DNA of 64,000 bases from Mycolicibacterium rutilum (lineage in GTDB: Bacteria > Actinomycetota > Actinomycetes > Mycobacteriales > Mycobacteriaceae). Shown here piece by piece: positions 16,531 to 24,122 of the stretch. Position 1 is the stretch's first letter, and every line of letters starts with the position of its first letter. The stretch lies in the NCBI RefSeq assembly GCF_900108565.1, contig NZ_LT629971.1, forward strand, positions 1,178,001-1,242,000, given 5' to 3'. A program made the translations under genes and the position numbers. A model generated the notes under the pieces. The model worked only from the letters and a program-made list of their open reading frames with translations. It ran no database searches and was not told where the DNA came from.

Positions 16531-16941
16531 ATGTCCACAGGCACACTGCAGAACTATCGCGAAGCGATCGGCCGCGGCGACGTGACCAGCCTGAGCGCGG
16601 TCTTCGCCGAGAACGCACAACTGCGGGTTCCGCTGTTCAACGAACCCCTCACGGGCCGACAGACCATCGCCGAGATCCTCGGCCTGCTCTTCGGCGTCGC
16701 CGATTCCGTGCACCTCGGTGATGCCTTCACCGGATCAGACGGCGGCTATGCCCTCGCGCTGACGCTGAAGGTCGGGGGCGTGGAGTTGGAGGGCATGGAG
16801 TACGTGCACTTCGACGACGACGGTCTCGTCGACGTGTTGTTGGTGGCGTTGCGGCCGCTGGACGGTCTGATCGCCATGCACAACACCATCGCGCCGCTGC
16901 TCGGACAGCCGGCCGTGGAGCTCGTCGCTCAAGCGAGCTGA
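16531..16941 (+). CDS. NTF2-like/SnoaL-type small protein
   Basis: This 136-residue protein has the pattern of the NTF2/SnoaL cone fold: an N-terminal helix pair (NYREAIGRGDVTSLSAVFAE), then GRQTIAEILG, then long beta-strands with FDDDGLVDVLLVALRPLDGL. Such proteins act as small isomerases, cyclases, hydrolases or ligand binders. No set of catalytic residues is clear enough to choose. A strong GAAGAAGGA site precedes the ATG. The TetR gene is divergent and the exported coiled-coil gene converges 9 bases after the stop. Confidence 0.75.
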   Translation: MSTGTLQNYREAIGRGDVTSLSAVFAENAQLRVPLFNEPLTGRQTIAEILGLLFGVADSVHLGDAFTGSDGGYALALTLKVGGVELEGMEYVHFDDDGLVDVLLVALRPLDGLIAMHNTIAPLLGQPAVELVAQAS

Positions 16942-16950
16942 GCGACCTCG

Positions 16951-18054
16951 TCAGCGGGGCGTCGTCGTGACGTGCACGTGGTCGTAGTGCCCATAGCCCG
17001 ATGCCTGCGGGCCGGAGGGCGTGTAGTACGTGCCGCGCCAGATCGCGTCCTGCAGCCCGAACCGGCCGGCATTGCTCAACACGAACGCAAGGATCTCGTC
17101 GCCGAGCGCGATGCCCTCGGGGCTCTCCGGATCGGGGATCATCACGTCGATCGCCAGTCCGCTCGGATGCCACGGCTTGGAGTCCGGCCGGACCCCGTCG
17201 ATCGTGCCGATCTGCGGGAACCTCGCGCTGATGGCGCGGGCAGCCAGCACGGTGTTGGGCTGTAGCCCGGCCTCGCGGGCGACGCCGACGGGCAGGGCCT
17301 CCGGGATGTCGACGCGCGCGGCGGCGAGTAGCGGCGGCGGCAGGTCGCCGGGTGGCGGCGCGGGCATCGCGGCGATGGCCGGGTCGGGTACAGGTGCGTT
17401 CGGTGGCGGCGGTGGGACCGCGTTGACGACCGCCTGCTGTTGTGGGGTCAGCGCCGCGTACTGCGCCTCGGCGTCGGCGATCCGGCGCAGCAGTTCCTTC
17501 CATTTCCCGTCCAGGTCGGCGCGGACGGCGGCAGCCTGCTCGGCCTTGCCGCGAGCATCGGCGGCCGATCGCTCGGAGGCCTGCGCGGCGGCGGACGCGC
17601 GGTCACTGGCTTCCTTGTAAGCCTTCATCTGATCGACCGTCGTGGCCGCGACCACGCGCTGGAGCGAGAGCTGGTCGATCAGCTGTTGCGGGGCGGTCGC
17701 GGTCAGCACCGCCGCGAACTGCCCGGTGCGACCGCTCATGTAATCCATCGCCGCGATCCGGTCGACGGCCGCCTGATACGGCGCCAGCTGGGCGTTCGCC
17801 GCGGCGAGGGCTTCCATATCTGCGCGGTGGCGGTCTTCGGCCGCCGTCTGCTCGGCCAGTTTGGCGGCCGCGTCGCGCTGGGCAGCGGTGACGGCTTCGC
17901 GAGTCTTCAGCGCCTGACTGGACAACTCGTTGAGCTTGGCCAGTGCGTCCTCGGCGGGATCCGCGTGCACGCCGCTCATCGACAGCGCCAGCACCAGAAA
18001 CGCAGCGACCGAACCGCACACCGCACGCCGAAGTGAATGGCGCACTTCGGTCAT
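16951..18054 (-). CDS. Exported coiled-coil protein with LAS-type metallopeptidase-like C-terminus
   Basis: This is a 367-residue exported protein. Residues 1-31 are a signal peptide ending at SGVHA-D. Residues about 32-200 are Ala/Gln/Glu-rich coiled coil like the N-terminal part of the RipA family of peptidoglycan hydrolases. A Pro-rich linker near 225-250 follows. The last 110 residues contain HPSGLAIDVMI and YDHVHV, a His/Asp and His-rich pattern like LAS (M15/MepA-type) zinc peptidases that cut peptidoglycan cross-links. A role in cell-wall turnover is inferred. The ATG at 18054 was chosen; GTG 18066 is possible. Confidence 0.75.
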   Translation of the reverse strand: MTEVRHSLRRAVCGSVAAFLVLALSMSGVHADPAEDALAKLNELSSQALKTREAVTAAQRDAAAKLAEQTAAEDRHRADMEALAAANAQLAPYQAAVDRIAAMDYMSGRTGQFAAVLTATAPQQLIDQLSLQRVVAATTVDQMKAYKEASDRASAAAQASERSAADARGKAEQAAAVRADLDGKWKELLRRIADAEAQYAALTPQQQAVVNAVPPPPPNAPVPDPAIAAMPAPPPGDLPPPLLAAARVDIPEALPVGVAREAGLQPNTVLAARAISARFPQIGTIDGVRPDSKPWHPSGLAIDVMIPDPESPEGIALGDEILAFVLSNAGRFGLQDAIWRGTYYTPSGPQASGYGHYDHVHVTTTPR

Positions 18055-18149
18055 TCGGATGGTCACGATCCTTCGCTGCAGAGCGGTCGGGGTCGGCGAT
18101 AGACGCCTCGGACAGGCTACGAACTGACCCAGACGATGTCCACTCGTCC

Positions 18150-18950
18150 CTACGCTTGTCCGCACATCGCCTTGGCGTGATGCGCGGCGATCTCGAGAAT
18201 CCGCAGATATCCGGGCAACTGCCATGCGGCCCGTCCGATGAACAGCCCGGTGACGTGGTCGATGCCGAGCAGATCGCCGGCGTTGTCCGTACTGACCGAG
18301 CCGCCGTACAGCAATCCCATTGTGCACCCGCCATATTCGCGTCCCAGGTCGGCGAAGGGCTCCCGCAGTTCGTCGACCGTGGCGGGCCGCCCGTTCTCGC
18401 CGATGGCCCAGATGGGCTCGTAGGCGATGAGCACACGCCCCAGCTGCTCGGCGGTCAGGCCGTCCAGCGCGCCCGCCGCCTGCTGCAGGATGAAGCGGGA
18501 CGATTCGCCGGCGCGTTTGACCTCGTCGCTCTCGCCGATGCACAGCAGTGGCACCAGCCCGTGTGCCAAGGCGGCGGCCACCTTGAGCCTGGTAGTCGCC
18601 ACCGTCTCGCCGAAGTGCTCACGCCGCTCGGAGTGACCGATCTCGATGAGCTGCGCGCCGGCATCTTTGGCTTGGGCGACGGACACCTCGCCGGTCCAGG
18701 CGCCGTGGTCCTCCCAGTGCGCGTTCTGCGCGCCGAGCAGTACCGGCGAGTCGGGGCCGAGTTCGTCGCGGGTGGCGGCGAGCGCCGTGAACGACGGGAT
18801 GATGAACGGCTGTACGCCGGGCGGGGCGGTTCCCGCGAGGTGATCAGCCAGCCCACGGGCATAGCGACGGGACTCGGCGAGCCCCTTGTTCATCTTCCAG
18901 CTGGTGCCGATCCAGAGTGGGGCGCCGTTGCGCGCCGCCGTGTCAGTCAC
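18150..18950 (-). CDS. lerI: Triosephosphate-isomerase-like L-erythrulose-1-phosphate isomerase
   Basis: This 266-residue TPI-fold enzyme has WKMN (substrate Lys), IGHSERREHFGE (catalytic His) and AYEPIWAIG (catalytic Glu). It differs from the glycolytic enzyme in length and loop sequence (LYGGSVSTDNAGDLL), and its neighbours are an RpiB-like isomerase and an erythrulose-type kinase. In the known mycobacterial tetritol pathway a TPI-like isomerase (LerI) converts L-erythrulose 1-phosphate to D-erythrulose 4-phosphate. That role is inferred here from context. It overlaps the upstream isomerase gene by 8 bases, so translation is coupled. Confidence 0.82.
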   Translation of the reverse strand: MTDTAARNGAPLWIGTSWKMNKGLAESRRYARGLADHLAGTAPPGVQPFIIPSFTALAATRDELGPDSPVLLGAQNAHWEDHGAWTGEVSVAQAKDAGAQLIEIGHSERREHFGETVATTRLKVAAALAHGLVPLLCIGESDEVKRAGESSRFILQQAAGALDGLTAEQLGRVLIAYEPIWAIGENGRPATVDELREPFADLGREYGGCTMGLLYGGSVSTDNAGDLLGIDHVTGLFIGRAAWQLPGYLRILEIAAHHAKAMCGQA

Positions 18951-19401
18951 CCTCGTAGGCGCAGATGTCGTTGACCTTGGCCGCCGACGAGGACTGCGGG
19001 TCGAACTCCAGACCCAGCCACTCCTTGACCAGGGCCCGCGCCAACTCCAGGCCGACCACCCGCTCGCCCATGCACAACACCTGCGCGTTGTTGGACAGCA
19101 CGGAGCGTTGCACGGAGTAGACGTCGTGAGCTGTGACGGCGCGGATTCCCTTGACCTTGTTGGCGGCGATCGCGACGCCCAGCCCGGTACCGCAGATCAG
19201 CAGCGCCCGGTCCGCCTCACCTCGGGCGATCTTCTCTGCGGCGGCGACTGCGACGTTCGGGTAGGACGTGCTGTCCTCCACGTCCGCGACGCCGACGTCC
19301 TCCACCGCGGCCACCCGTTCGTCGGACTCCAGGTCTTTGCGCAGCGCCTGCTTGTAGTTGAACCCGGCGTTGTCGCCGCCGATGACGATCCTCAATGTCA
19401 T
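18943..19401 (-). CDS. derI: RpiB-like D-erythrulose-4-phosphate isomerase
   Basis: This 152-residue RpiB/LacAB-family sugar phosphate isomerase has GGDNAGFNYK at the N-terminus (phosphate site) and LICGTGLGVAIAANKVKGIRA, which carries the Cys-containing active-site loop. Ribose-5-phosphate isomerase B is the family prototype. Pathway members called EryI or DerI interconvert D-erythrulose 4-phosphate and D-erythrose 4-phosphate. The operon with LerI-like and kinase genes favours the tetrose role. It lies 25 bases downstream of the kinase gene. Confidence 0.82.
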   Translation of the reverse strand: MTLRIVIGGDNAGFNYKQALRKDLESDERVAAVEDVGVADVEDSTSYPNVAVAAAEKIARGEADRALLICGTGLGVAIAANKVKGIRAVTAHDVYSVQRSVLSNNAQVLCMGERVVGLELARALVKEWLGLEFDPQSSSAAKVNDICAYEGD

Positions 19402-19426
19402 GGTGTTTCCCTTCTCGAGTCTTTGT

Positions 19427-21142
19427 TCAGCGGGTCAGGTGCTCGCCGAGGGCGGCCATCAGCAGTGCGAACGACAGCGCACCCGGGTCGGGTGTCCCGA
19501 CACTCTTCTCACCGAGTACCCGCGCGCGGCCCAACCGCGCCGCGATGTCTGCGGTCTTGTCGGCCGCTTCGCGGGCCGCGGGCGCCGCGGTCGTGATAGC
19601 CGCACCCGCGTCCATGTCGAACGCTTCCCGCAGGGCCGCGCGGAACGGCACGGCCGCGTCGACCATCGTCTTGTCCCCCGGTTGCGCACCGCCGAGACGC
19701 AGCACGGCGTCGATCCCGGCGCAGACGGCGTCGACGATCACCTCGTCGGTCGCGCCGTCGGTGTCGGTGAAGACGCCGCCGGCACTGGTGAGCGCCGCAC
19801 CCCAGAGCGCACCCGAGGTGCCGCCCGCCGCGTCGGCCCACGCCTGCCCGGCCAGCAGCAAGGTCGTGCGGGCTCCGGCGTTGCGCTCCACTGCTTTTGC
19901 GGCCGCCTGCGCCGCGCCCCGGGAACCGAACGCCATGCCCTGGCCGTGGTCACCGTCGCCGGCGACCGCGTCGAGGCGCCCCAGTTCGGCCTCGCTCTCG
20001 GCGCACACCCGTTGGAAGGTCTCCAGTACCGCGGTGATGGCGCGAGCGCATTCCCGCGAGTCCTCGCTCGACTGCGGAATCTCCGCCTCGCCGGCATTCC
20101 AGATGTCTGCGCGCGGAATCCGGTTCGCCGCCGGCATGGCTCCGCGCCGGTAGGCCGGAGTCTCCACCGGCGCCGTCCACAGTGTCTCGAGCTCCTCGTC
20201 GAGAAACACGAATGTCAACGACAGGCCGGCCATGTCGAGACTCGTGACGAACTCCCCCACCTCCGGGCGGACGGCGGTGAACCCCTTTTCCTCGAGGCGT
20301 TCGGCGATGCGCGCGTAAACCACGAAGAGTTCTTCGTACTTCACCGTGCCGAGGCCGTTGAGGATCACGGCCACCCGGCCCTCGTAACCGTTCTCACCGC
20401 GCACTGGCTCTTCGGCCGTGACCGCGTCGAACAACAGGTCGGCCACCTCCGAGGCGCTGCCGAGCGGGCTGTCGCGGACTCCGGGCTCGCCGTGGATGCC
20501 GAGTCCCTCGCCCATCCGGCCCTTCTCGACATGGAACAACGGCTCATCGGCACCCGGCAGGGTGCAGCCCTCGAAGGCCAGACCGAACGACCGTGTCGCG
20601 TCGTTGGCTTTCCACGCCACGCGCTCGGCCTCGTCGAGATCCGCGCCTGCTTCGATGGCCGCACCCGCGATCTTGAAGACCGGTAGGTCACCGGCGACGC
20701 CGCGGCGATCGCGATGATTCTCCGGCGAGTTCGAGGCGATGTCGTCGCTGACCGTCACGATGCGGACGTCGATTCCTTCATGGCGAAGCTTCTCCGCGGC
20801 CAGCCCGAAGTGCAGGACGTCTCCGGCGTAGTTTCCGAAGCCAAGGATGACGCCGCCGCCGTTCTCGGCGTTTCGCACCACGGAGTACACCTCGGATGCC
20901 GACGGCGAAGAGAAGATGTTGCCGCACGGCGCCCCGTGGCCCATTCCGGGCCCGACCCATCCGGCGAAAGCCGGGTAGTGCCCGGACCCTCCGCCGATCA
21001 CCAGCGCGGGCTGCCCCTCCGGGGTCTGAGTCGAGCGGGCAACACCACCGGGAACCTCCACGAGGAGCTCGGGATGGGAGGCGACGAGGCCGCGAACCGC
21101 CTCGTCGGCGAAATTGTCCGGAGAGTTCAGGAGGTACGTCAT
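19427..21142 (-). CDS. lerK: Dihydroxyacetone-kinase-family erythrulose kinase (DhaK-DhaL fusion)
   Basis: This is a 571-residue two-domain kinase. The N-terminal DhaK domain (residues about 1-330) has GGGSGHYPAFAGWVGPGM, where the His forms a covalent hemiaminal with the keto sugar. The C-terminal DhaL ATP domain (about 365-570) has DAVAGDGDHGQGM with the magnesium-binding Asp residues, and GGTSGALWG. ATP-using DhaKL fusions phosphorylate dihydroxyacetone, and close relatives phosphorylate L- or D-erythrulose. Two adjacent tetrose-phosphate isomerases point to erythrulose. It is the first gene of the minus-strand unit and has its own operator upstream. Confidence 0.85.
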   Translation of the reverse strand: MTYLLNSPDNFADEAVRGLVASHPELLVEVPGGVARSTQTPEGQPALVIGGGSGHYPAFAGWVGPGMGHGAPCGNIFSSPSASEVYSVVRNAENGGGVILGFGNYAGDVLHFGLAAEKLRHEGIDVRIVTVSDDIASNSPENHRDRRGVAGDLPVFKIAGAAIEAGADLDEAERVAWKANDATRSFGLAFEGCTLPGADEPLFHVEKGRMGEGLGIHGEPGVRDSPLGSASEVADLLFDAVTAEEPVRGENGYEGRVAVILNGLGTVKYEELFVVYARIAERLEEKGFTAVRPEVGEFVTSLDMAGLSLTFVFLDEELETLWTAPVETPAYRRGAMPAANRIPRADIWNAGEAEIPQSSEDSRECARAITAVLETFQRVCAESEAELGRLDAVAGDGDHGQGMAFGSRGAAQAAAKAVERNAGARTTLLLAGQAWADAAGGTSGALWGAALTSAGGVFTDTDGATDEVIVDAVCAGIDAVLRLGGAQPGDKTMVDAAVPFRAALREAFDMDAGAAITTAAPAAREAADKTADIAARLGRARVLGEKSVGTPDPGALSFALLMAALGEHLTR

Positions 21143-21206
21143 TGTTCCGCCCTTCGGGATGCCCGTCAGCCGCGGAAATCATGCGGCGCGGTGTCCGGGT
21201 TTCCCC

Positions 21207-21220
21207 AATCCTATAGGATT
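21207..21220. promoter_or_regulatory. GntR-type operator palindrome
   Basis: AATCCTATAGGATT is a perfect 14-bp palindrome in the 90-base space between gntR (ends 21233 on the minus strand) and the kinase gene (starts 21142). Short A/T-rich palindromes of this form are typical of FCD-type GntR regulators. Its place implies a separate regulated promoter for the kinase-isomerase unit. An 8-base half-site recurs at 22114-22121. Confidence 0.65.
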
Positions 21221-21232
21221 CGCGCGGCCAGT

Positions 21233-21955
21233 TCAGCTTCTTGAACGGAGTGCAGCGTCGTGCGCCAGACCCGAGTCCGGCGTCTGCGCCCCACGCTCAG
21301 CCTGGGCGTGTTCCGCCAGAGCGCGTGCTTTCACGCCGTTGATGTGCGTGTGCATCGTGCGGTAGACCTCCGGCGCATAGCCCCGCCGAAGCGCCGCCAG
21401 TATCGTGCGATGCTCGGCGATCGCGTGCTCAGCATCTTTGACGCCCACCCCGACGAACAGACGGAAGCGTTGGCCGTGGCCACCGAGCGCGTCATACGCC
21501 CGGAGCAGCGCATCGTTGTCGGCGTGTTCGGCGATCAGCCGGTGAAAGCGCTCATCCGCGCGATGGTAGGCCGTGATCGCCGCGACATCCGCCGTGTGCG
21601 GCGCCCGCGCCTGATCTTCGATGGCGGTTTCGAGCGCTGCCAGAAACTCGGAATCCGCTCGCGTACAGGCTAATTCAGCCAGGTGCGACTCGATGAGCAG
21701 GCGGGCATCCATGATGTCGGCGATCTCTTTGGCGCCGGGCATCTCGGGCACGCGGTACCCGCGCATCGCCACGCGAACAACGTTGCCCGTGGACTCCAGC
21801 CGAGCCAGTGCTTCGCGCACCGGCGTCGGCGATACGCCCAGGTGACGCGCCGTCCCATCGATGCTGATCGGGTCTCCCGAATGCAGAGTTCCGTCGAGGA
21901 GCAGCTCCATCAGGCGTTCGTAGACCTGGTCGACCAGCGTGCTGCGCACCGGCAT
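21233..21955 (-). CDS. GntR-family (FCD) regulator of the sugar-acid cluster
   Basis: This 240-residue protein has a winged helix at residues about 5-70 (TARHLGVSPTPVREALARLES) and an FCD effector domain at about 80-215 (ADERFHRLIAEHADN, then HRTILAALRRG, metal-site His residues). It lies between the kinase-isomerase unit and the divergent isomerase-dehydrogenase-permease unit and probably represses both. ATG 21955 was preferred; a TTG at 21976 with AAGGG upstream would add 7 residues. The effector is probably the imported sugar acid or an early intermediate. Confidence 0.85.
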   Translation of the reverse strand: MPVRSTLVDQVYERLMELLLDGTLHSGDPISIDGTARHLGVSPTPVREALARLESTGNVVRVAMRGYRVPEMPGAKEIADIMDARLLIESHLAELACTRADSEFLAALETAIEDQARAPHTADVAAITAYHRADERFHRLIAEHADNDALLRAYDALGGHGQRFRLFVGVGVKDAEHAIAEHRTILAALRRGYAPEVYRTMHTHINGVKARALAEHAQAERGAQTPDSGLAHDAALRSRS

Positions 21956-22087
21956 CGAGTGCTCGTCGTCCCCCAACCTCGTGCCCTTCCCGCATCCCGA
22001 CAGCGTTTGCGCCCGCCGCCTGCGCCGGGCCCTTTTCGGACGCCGCCTGATACGACGCCCTGTTCAGGAGGCGAATCCTACCCAGCG

Positions 22088-22121
22088 TTGACAGCGGCCA
22101 CCCGTCGGCCTATATCCTATA
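22088..22121 (+). promoter_or_regulatory. Promoter and operator half-site for the isomerase-permease operon
   Basis: TTGACA (22088-22093), a 17-bp spacer and TATATC (22111-22116) form a good SigA-like promoter about 35 bases before the ATG at 22152. ATCCTATA (22114-22121) overlaps the -10 region and equals one half plus the centre of the palindrome at 21207-21220. GntR binding here would block RNA polymerase. Confidence 0.6.
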
Positions 22122-22151
22122 TTGTGATGCCGACCACTTTTGAGGTTTCCG

Positions 22152-23072
22152 ATGTACTCAGCTAACACTTGGCCGATCGCCGCGAACATGCTCGGATTTG
22201 GCAACCGGGCACACGACGGGGGCCACATCAAGGACGCGCCGGCCGCCGTATGGGCGTCGCAGTTGCGCCAGGTCCGCGAGCTGGGCTTCGACTACATCGA
22301 CCCGACCGATGCCTGGGTTCCGCTGGCCGCGCTGTCGGACAGCCGGATCGAGGAGTTCCGCACCGTGCTGAGCGACGAGGGGTTGGCGATCTCCTCGATC
22401 TCGATGACCCGCAACTCGGTCGTCGACGTGAACAACGGCGAGCGCAACGTCGCCGACGCGCACCGGCTCATCGACCTGGCCCCGTCGTTCGGGGCGACGA
22501 TCGTCAACACCGGATTCATGCAGGCCGTCACTCCCGAGCAGAGCGAGCAGATCTGGTTCTGGCTCGTCGAGGGTCACGTCGACGACCCGGCCCTGCGCGA
22601 TTTGGCCCTCGAGCGAATCCGCGAACTCGGTGACCACTGCCGCACCAACGGGATTCAGCTCAGCCTCGAAATGTACGAGGACACCTACATCGGCACACCC
22701 GACGAGGCCGTCCGCTTCATCAAGGACGTCGACCACGACGCGGTCGGACTGAATCCCGACCTGGGCAACCTGATCCGACTGCACCGGCCGATGCCGCATT
22801 TCAGCGAGATGTACGCCCAAGTGCTGCCGTACTCCAACTTCTGGCACATCAAGAACTACTCACGCGATTTCGATCCGGCCACCGGCGCCTACAGCTCCGC
22901 ACCACTGCCGCTCAAGTACGGCTACATCAACTATCGCCAGATGATCCGTCTGGCATTGGAACTCGGCTACACGGGACCGTTCTGCTGTGAGCACTACGGT
23001 TCCGACTCCCTGGGCGTGTGCGCCGAGAACCGGGAGTACATCAAGCAGGTTCTCACCTCCGCACTCGCCTGA
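22152..23072 (+). CDS. Xylose-isomerase-like TIM-barrel protein (sugar isomerase/epimerase or decarboxylase)
   Basis: This 306-residue member of the sugar phosphate isomerase/epimerase TIM-barrel family has metal-site-type residues spread over the barrel: SLEMYEDT (Glu), GLNPDLGN (Asp), FWHIKN (His) and CCEHYG (Glu, His). The family includes epimerases, isomerases and 3-oxo-isoapionate decarboxylase, an enzyme that yields L-erythrulose. Given erythrulose kinase and isomerase genes next door, a decarboxylase or isomerase acting before erythrulose is the best guess. ATG 22152 has TGAGG 6 bases upstream. Confidence 0.75.
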   Translation: MYSANTWPIAANMLGFGNRAHDGGHIKDAPAAVWASQLRQVRELGFDYIDPTDAWVPLAALSDSRIEEFRTVLSDEGLAISSISMTRNSVVDVNNGERNVADAHRLIDLAPSFGATIVNTGFMQAVTPEQSEQIWFWLVEGHVDDPALRDLALERIRELGDHCRTNGIQLSLEMYEDTYIGTPDEAVRFIKDVDHDAVGLNPDLGNLIRLHRPMPHFSEMYAQVLPYSNFWHIKNYSRDFDPATGAYSSAPLPLKYGYINYRQMIRLALELGYTGPFCCEHYGSDSLGVCAENREYIKQVLTSALA

Positions 23073-23093
23073 CCCCAACTCGAAGGACATCTC

Positions 23094-24056
23094 ATGCGCA
23101 AGATCAACACCGTCACCGTCGTCGGGGCGGGTTACATGGGCGGCGGCATCGCCCAGGTGCTGGCACTCAACGGATTTCAGGTGAAGATCGCCGACGTCAA
23201 CGCCGACGCCACCCGCGAAGCACTCAAGCGGCTGGAGCGCGAGGCGCGGGAGTTCGAGGAGCAGGGCCTGTTCGACGCCGGCAGCGCCGACACGATCATG
23301 GCCAACCTCACGGCGGGCGAGAGCATCGAGGACGCCGTCGCCGACGTCGACTACGTGATGGAGGCGGTGTTCGAGGACGTCGATGTGAAGAAGGAGGTGC
23401 TGGCTCGGGTCTGCGCAAGCGCCCGGCCAGACGCCATCATCGGCACCAACACCTCCACCATTCCGGTCAAGGTGCTCGTCGACGCGGTCACCAACCCCGA
23501 GCGCTTCCTCACCGTGCACTTCTCCAACCCGGCGCCGTTCATCCCCGGGGTGGAACTCGTTGCGGGCGAGGCCACCACGCAAGAAGTCATCGATGCCATC
23601 AAGGATCTCCTGGCTCGCGCCGGCTGTGAGGGTGCGCAGGTCGCCGACACCCCGGGTATGGCGCTGAACCGCCTGCAGTATGCGCTCCTCAAGGAGGCGA
23701 CGCTGATCGTCGAGGAGGGAGTGGCCACCAAGGAGGACGTGGACACCATCGTCCGCACCACCTTCGGCTTCCGCCTCGGCTTCTTCGGTCCGTTCGCGAT
23801 CGCGGACCAAGCGGGTCTCGATGTGTACGTCAAGGGGTTCCGCACCCTGGAGAACGAATTCGGTGAGCGCATGGCCACGCCGAAGCTCCTCACGGACAAC
23901 GTCGACGCGGGCCGGCACGGCACCAAGAACGGCAAGGGGTGGACCGGCGACTTCGACGACGCCACCAAGGCCGCGGTGATCGCCTACCGAAACAAGGCGT
24001 ACTCCCGCATGGGCGACCTGCTGCGTGAACTCGGGCCGGCACCGAAGGGCTCCTGA
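23094..24056 (+). CDS. 3-hydroxyacyl-CoA-dehydrogenase-fold NAD-dependent dehydrogenase
   Basis: This 320-residue protein has an N-terminal Rossmann fold (VVGAGYMGGGIAQVLALNG, residues 8-26) and an acidic residue after strand 2 (IADVN), suggesting NAD. The catalytic His-Glu pair is visible as VHFSNPAPFIPGVELV, and a helical C-terminal dimerisation domain follows. Relatives oxidise the 3-hydroxyl of acyl-CoAs, but some act on free hydroxy acids, such as L-gulonate 3-dehydrogenase. Its place between the TIM-barrel protein and a GntP permease favours oxidation of a sugar acid at C3. It has no thiolase or hydratase neighbour. Confidence 0.78.
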   Translation: MRKINTVTVVGAGYMGGGIAQVLALNGFQVKIADVNADATREALKRLEREAREFEEQGLFDAGSADTIMANLTAGESIEDAVADVDYVMEAVFEDVDVKKEVLARVCASARPDAIIGTNTSTIPVKVLVDAVTNPERFLTVHFSNPAPFIPGVELVAGEATTQEVIDAIKDLLARAGCEGAQVADTPGMALNRLQYALLKEATLIVEEGVATKEDVDTIVRTTFGFRLGFFGPFAIADQAGLDVYVKGFRTLENEFGERMATPKLLTDNVDAGRHGTKNGKGWTGDFDDATKAAVIAYRNKAYSRMGDLLRELGPAPKGS

Positions 24057-24122
24057 CAACTCTCATCGCGGCGGCCCGACCCGCGGTCGCCTCCAGCGTC
24101 TGCCTCCCGGAAAGGGATCCTC

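Noticed and set aside
18150..18950. Housekeeping triosephosphate isomerase
   Set aside because: The gene overlaps an RpiB-like gene and follows an erythrulose-type kinase, not gap-pgk, so the glycolytic role was not preferred.
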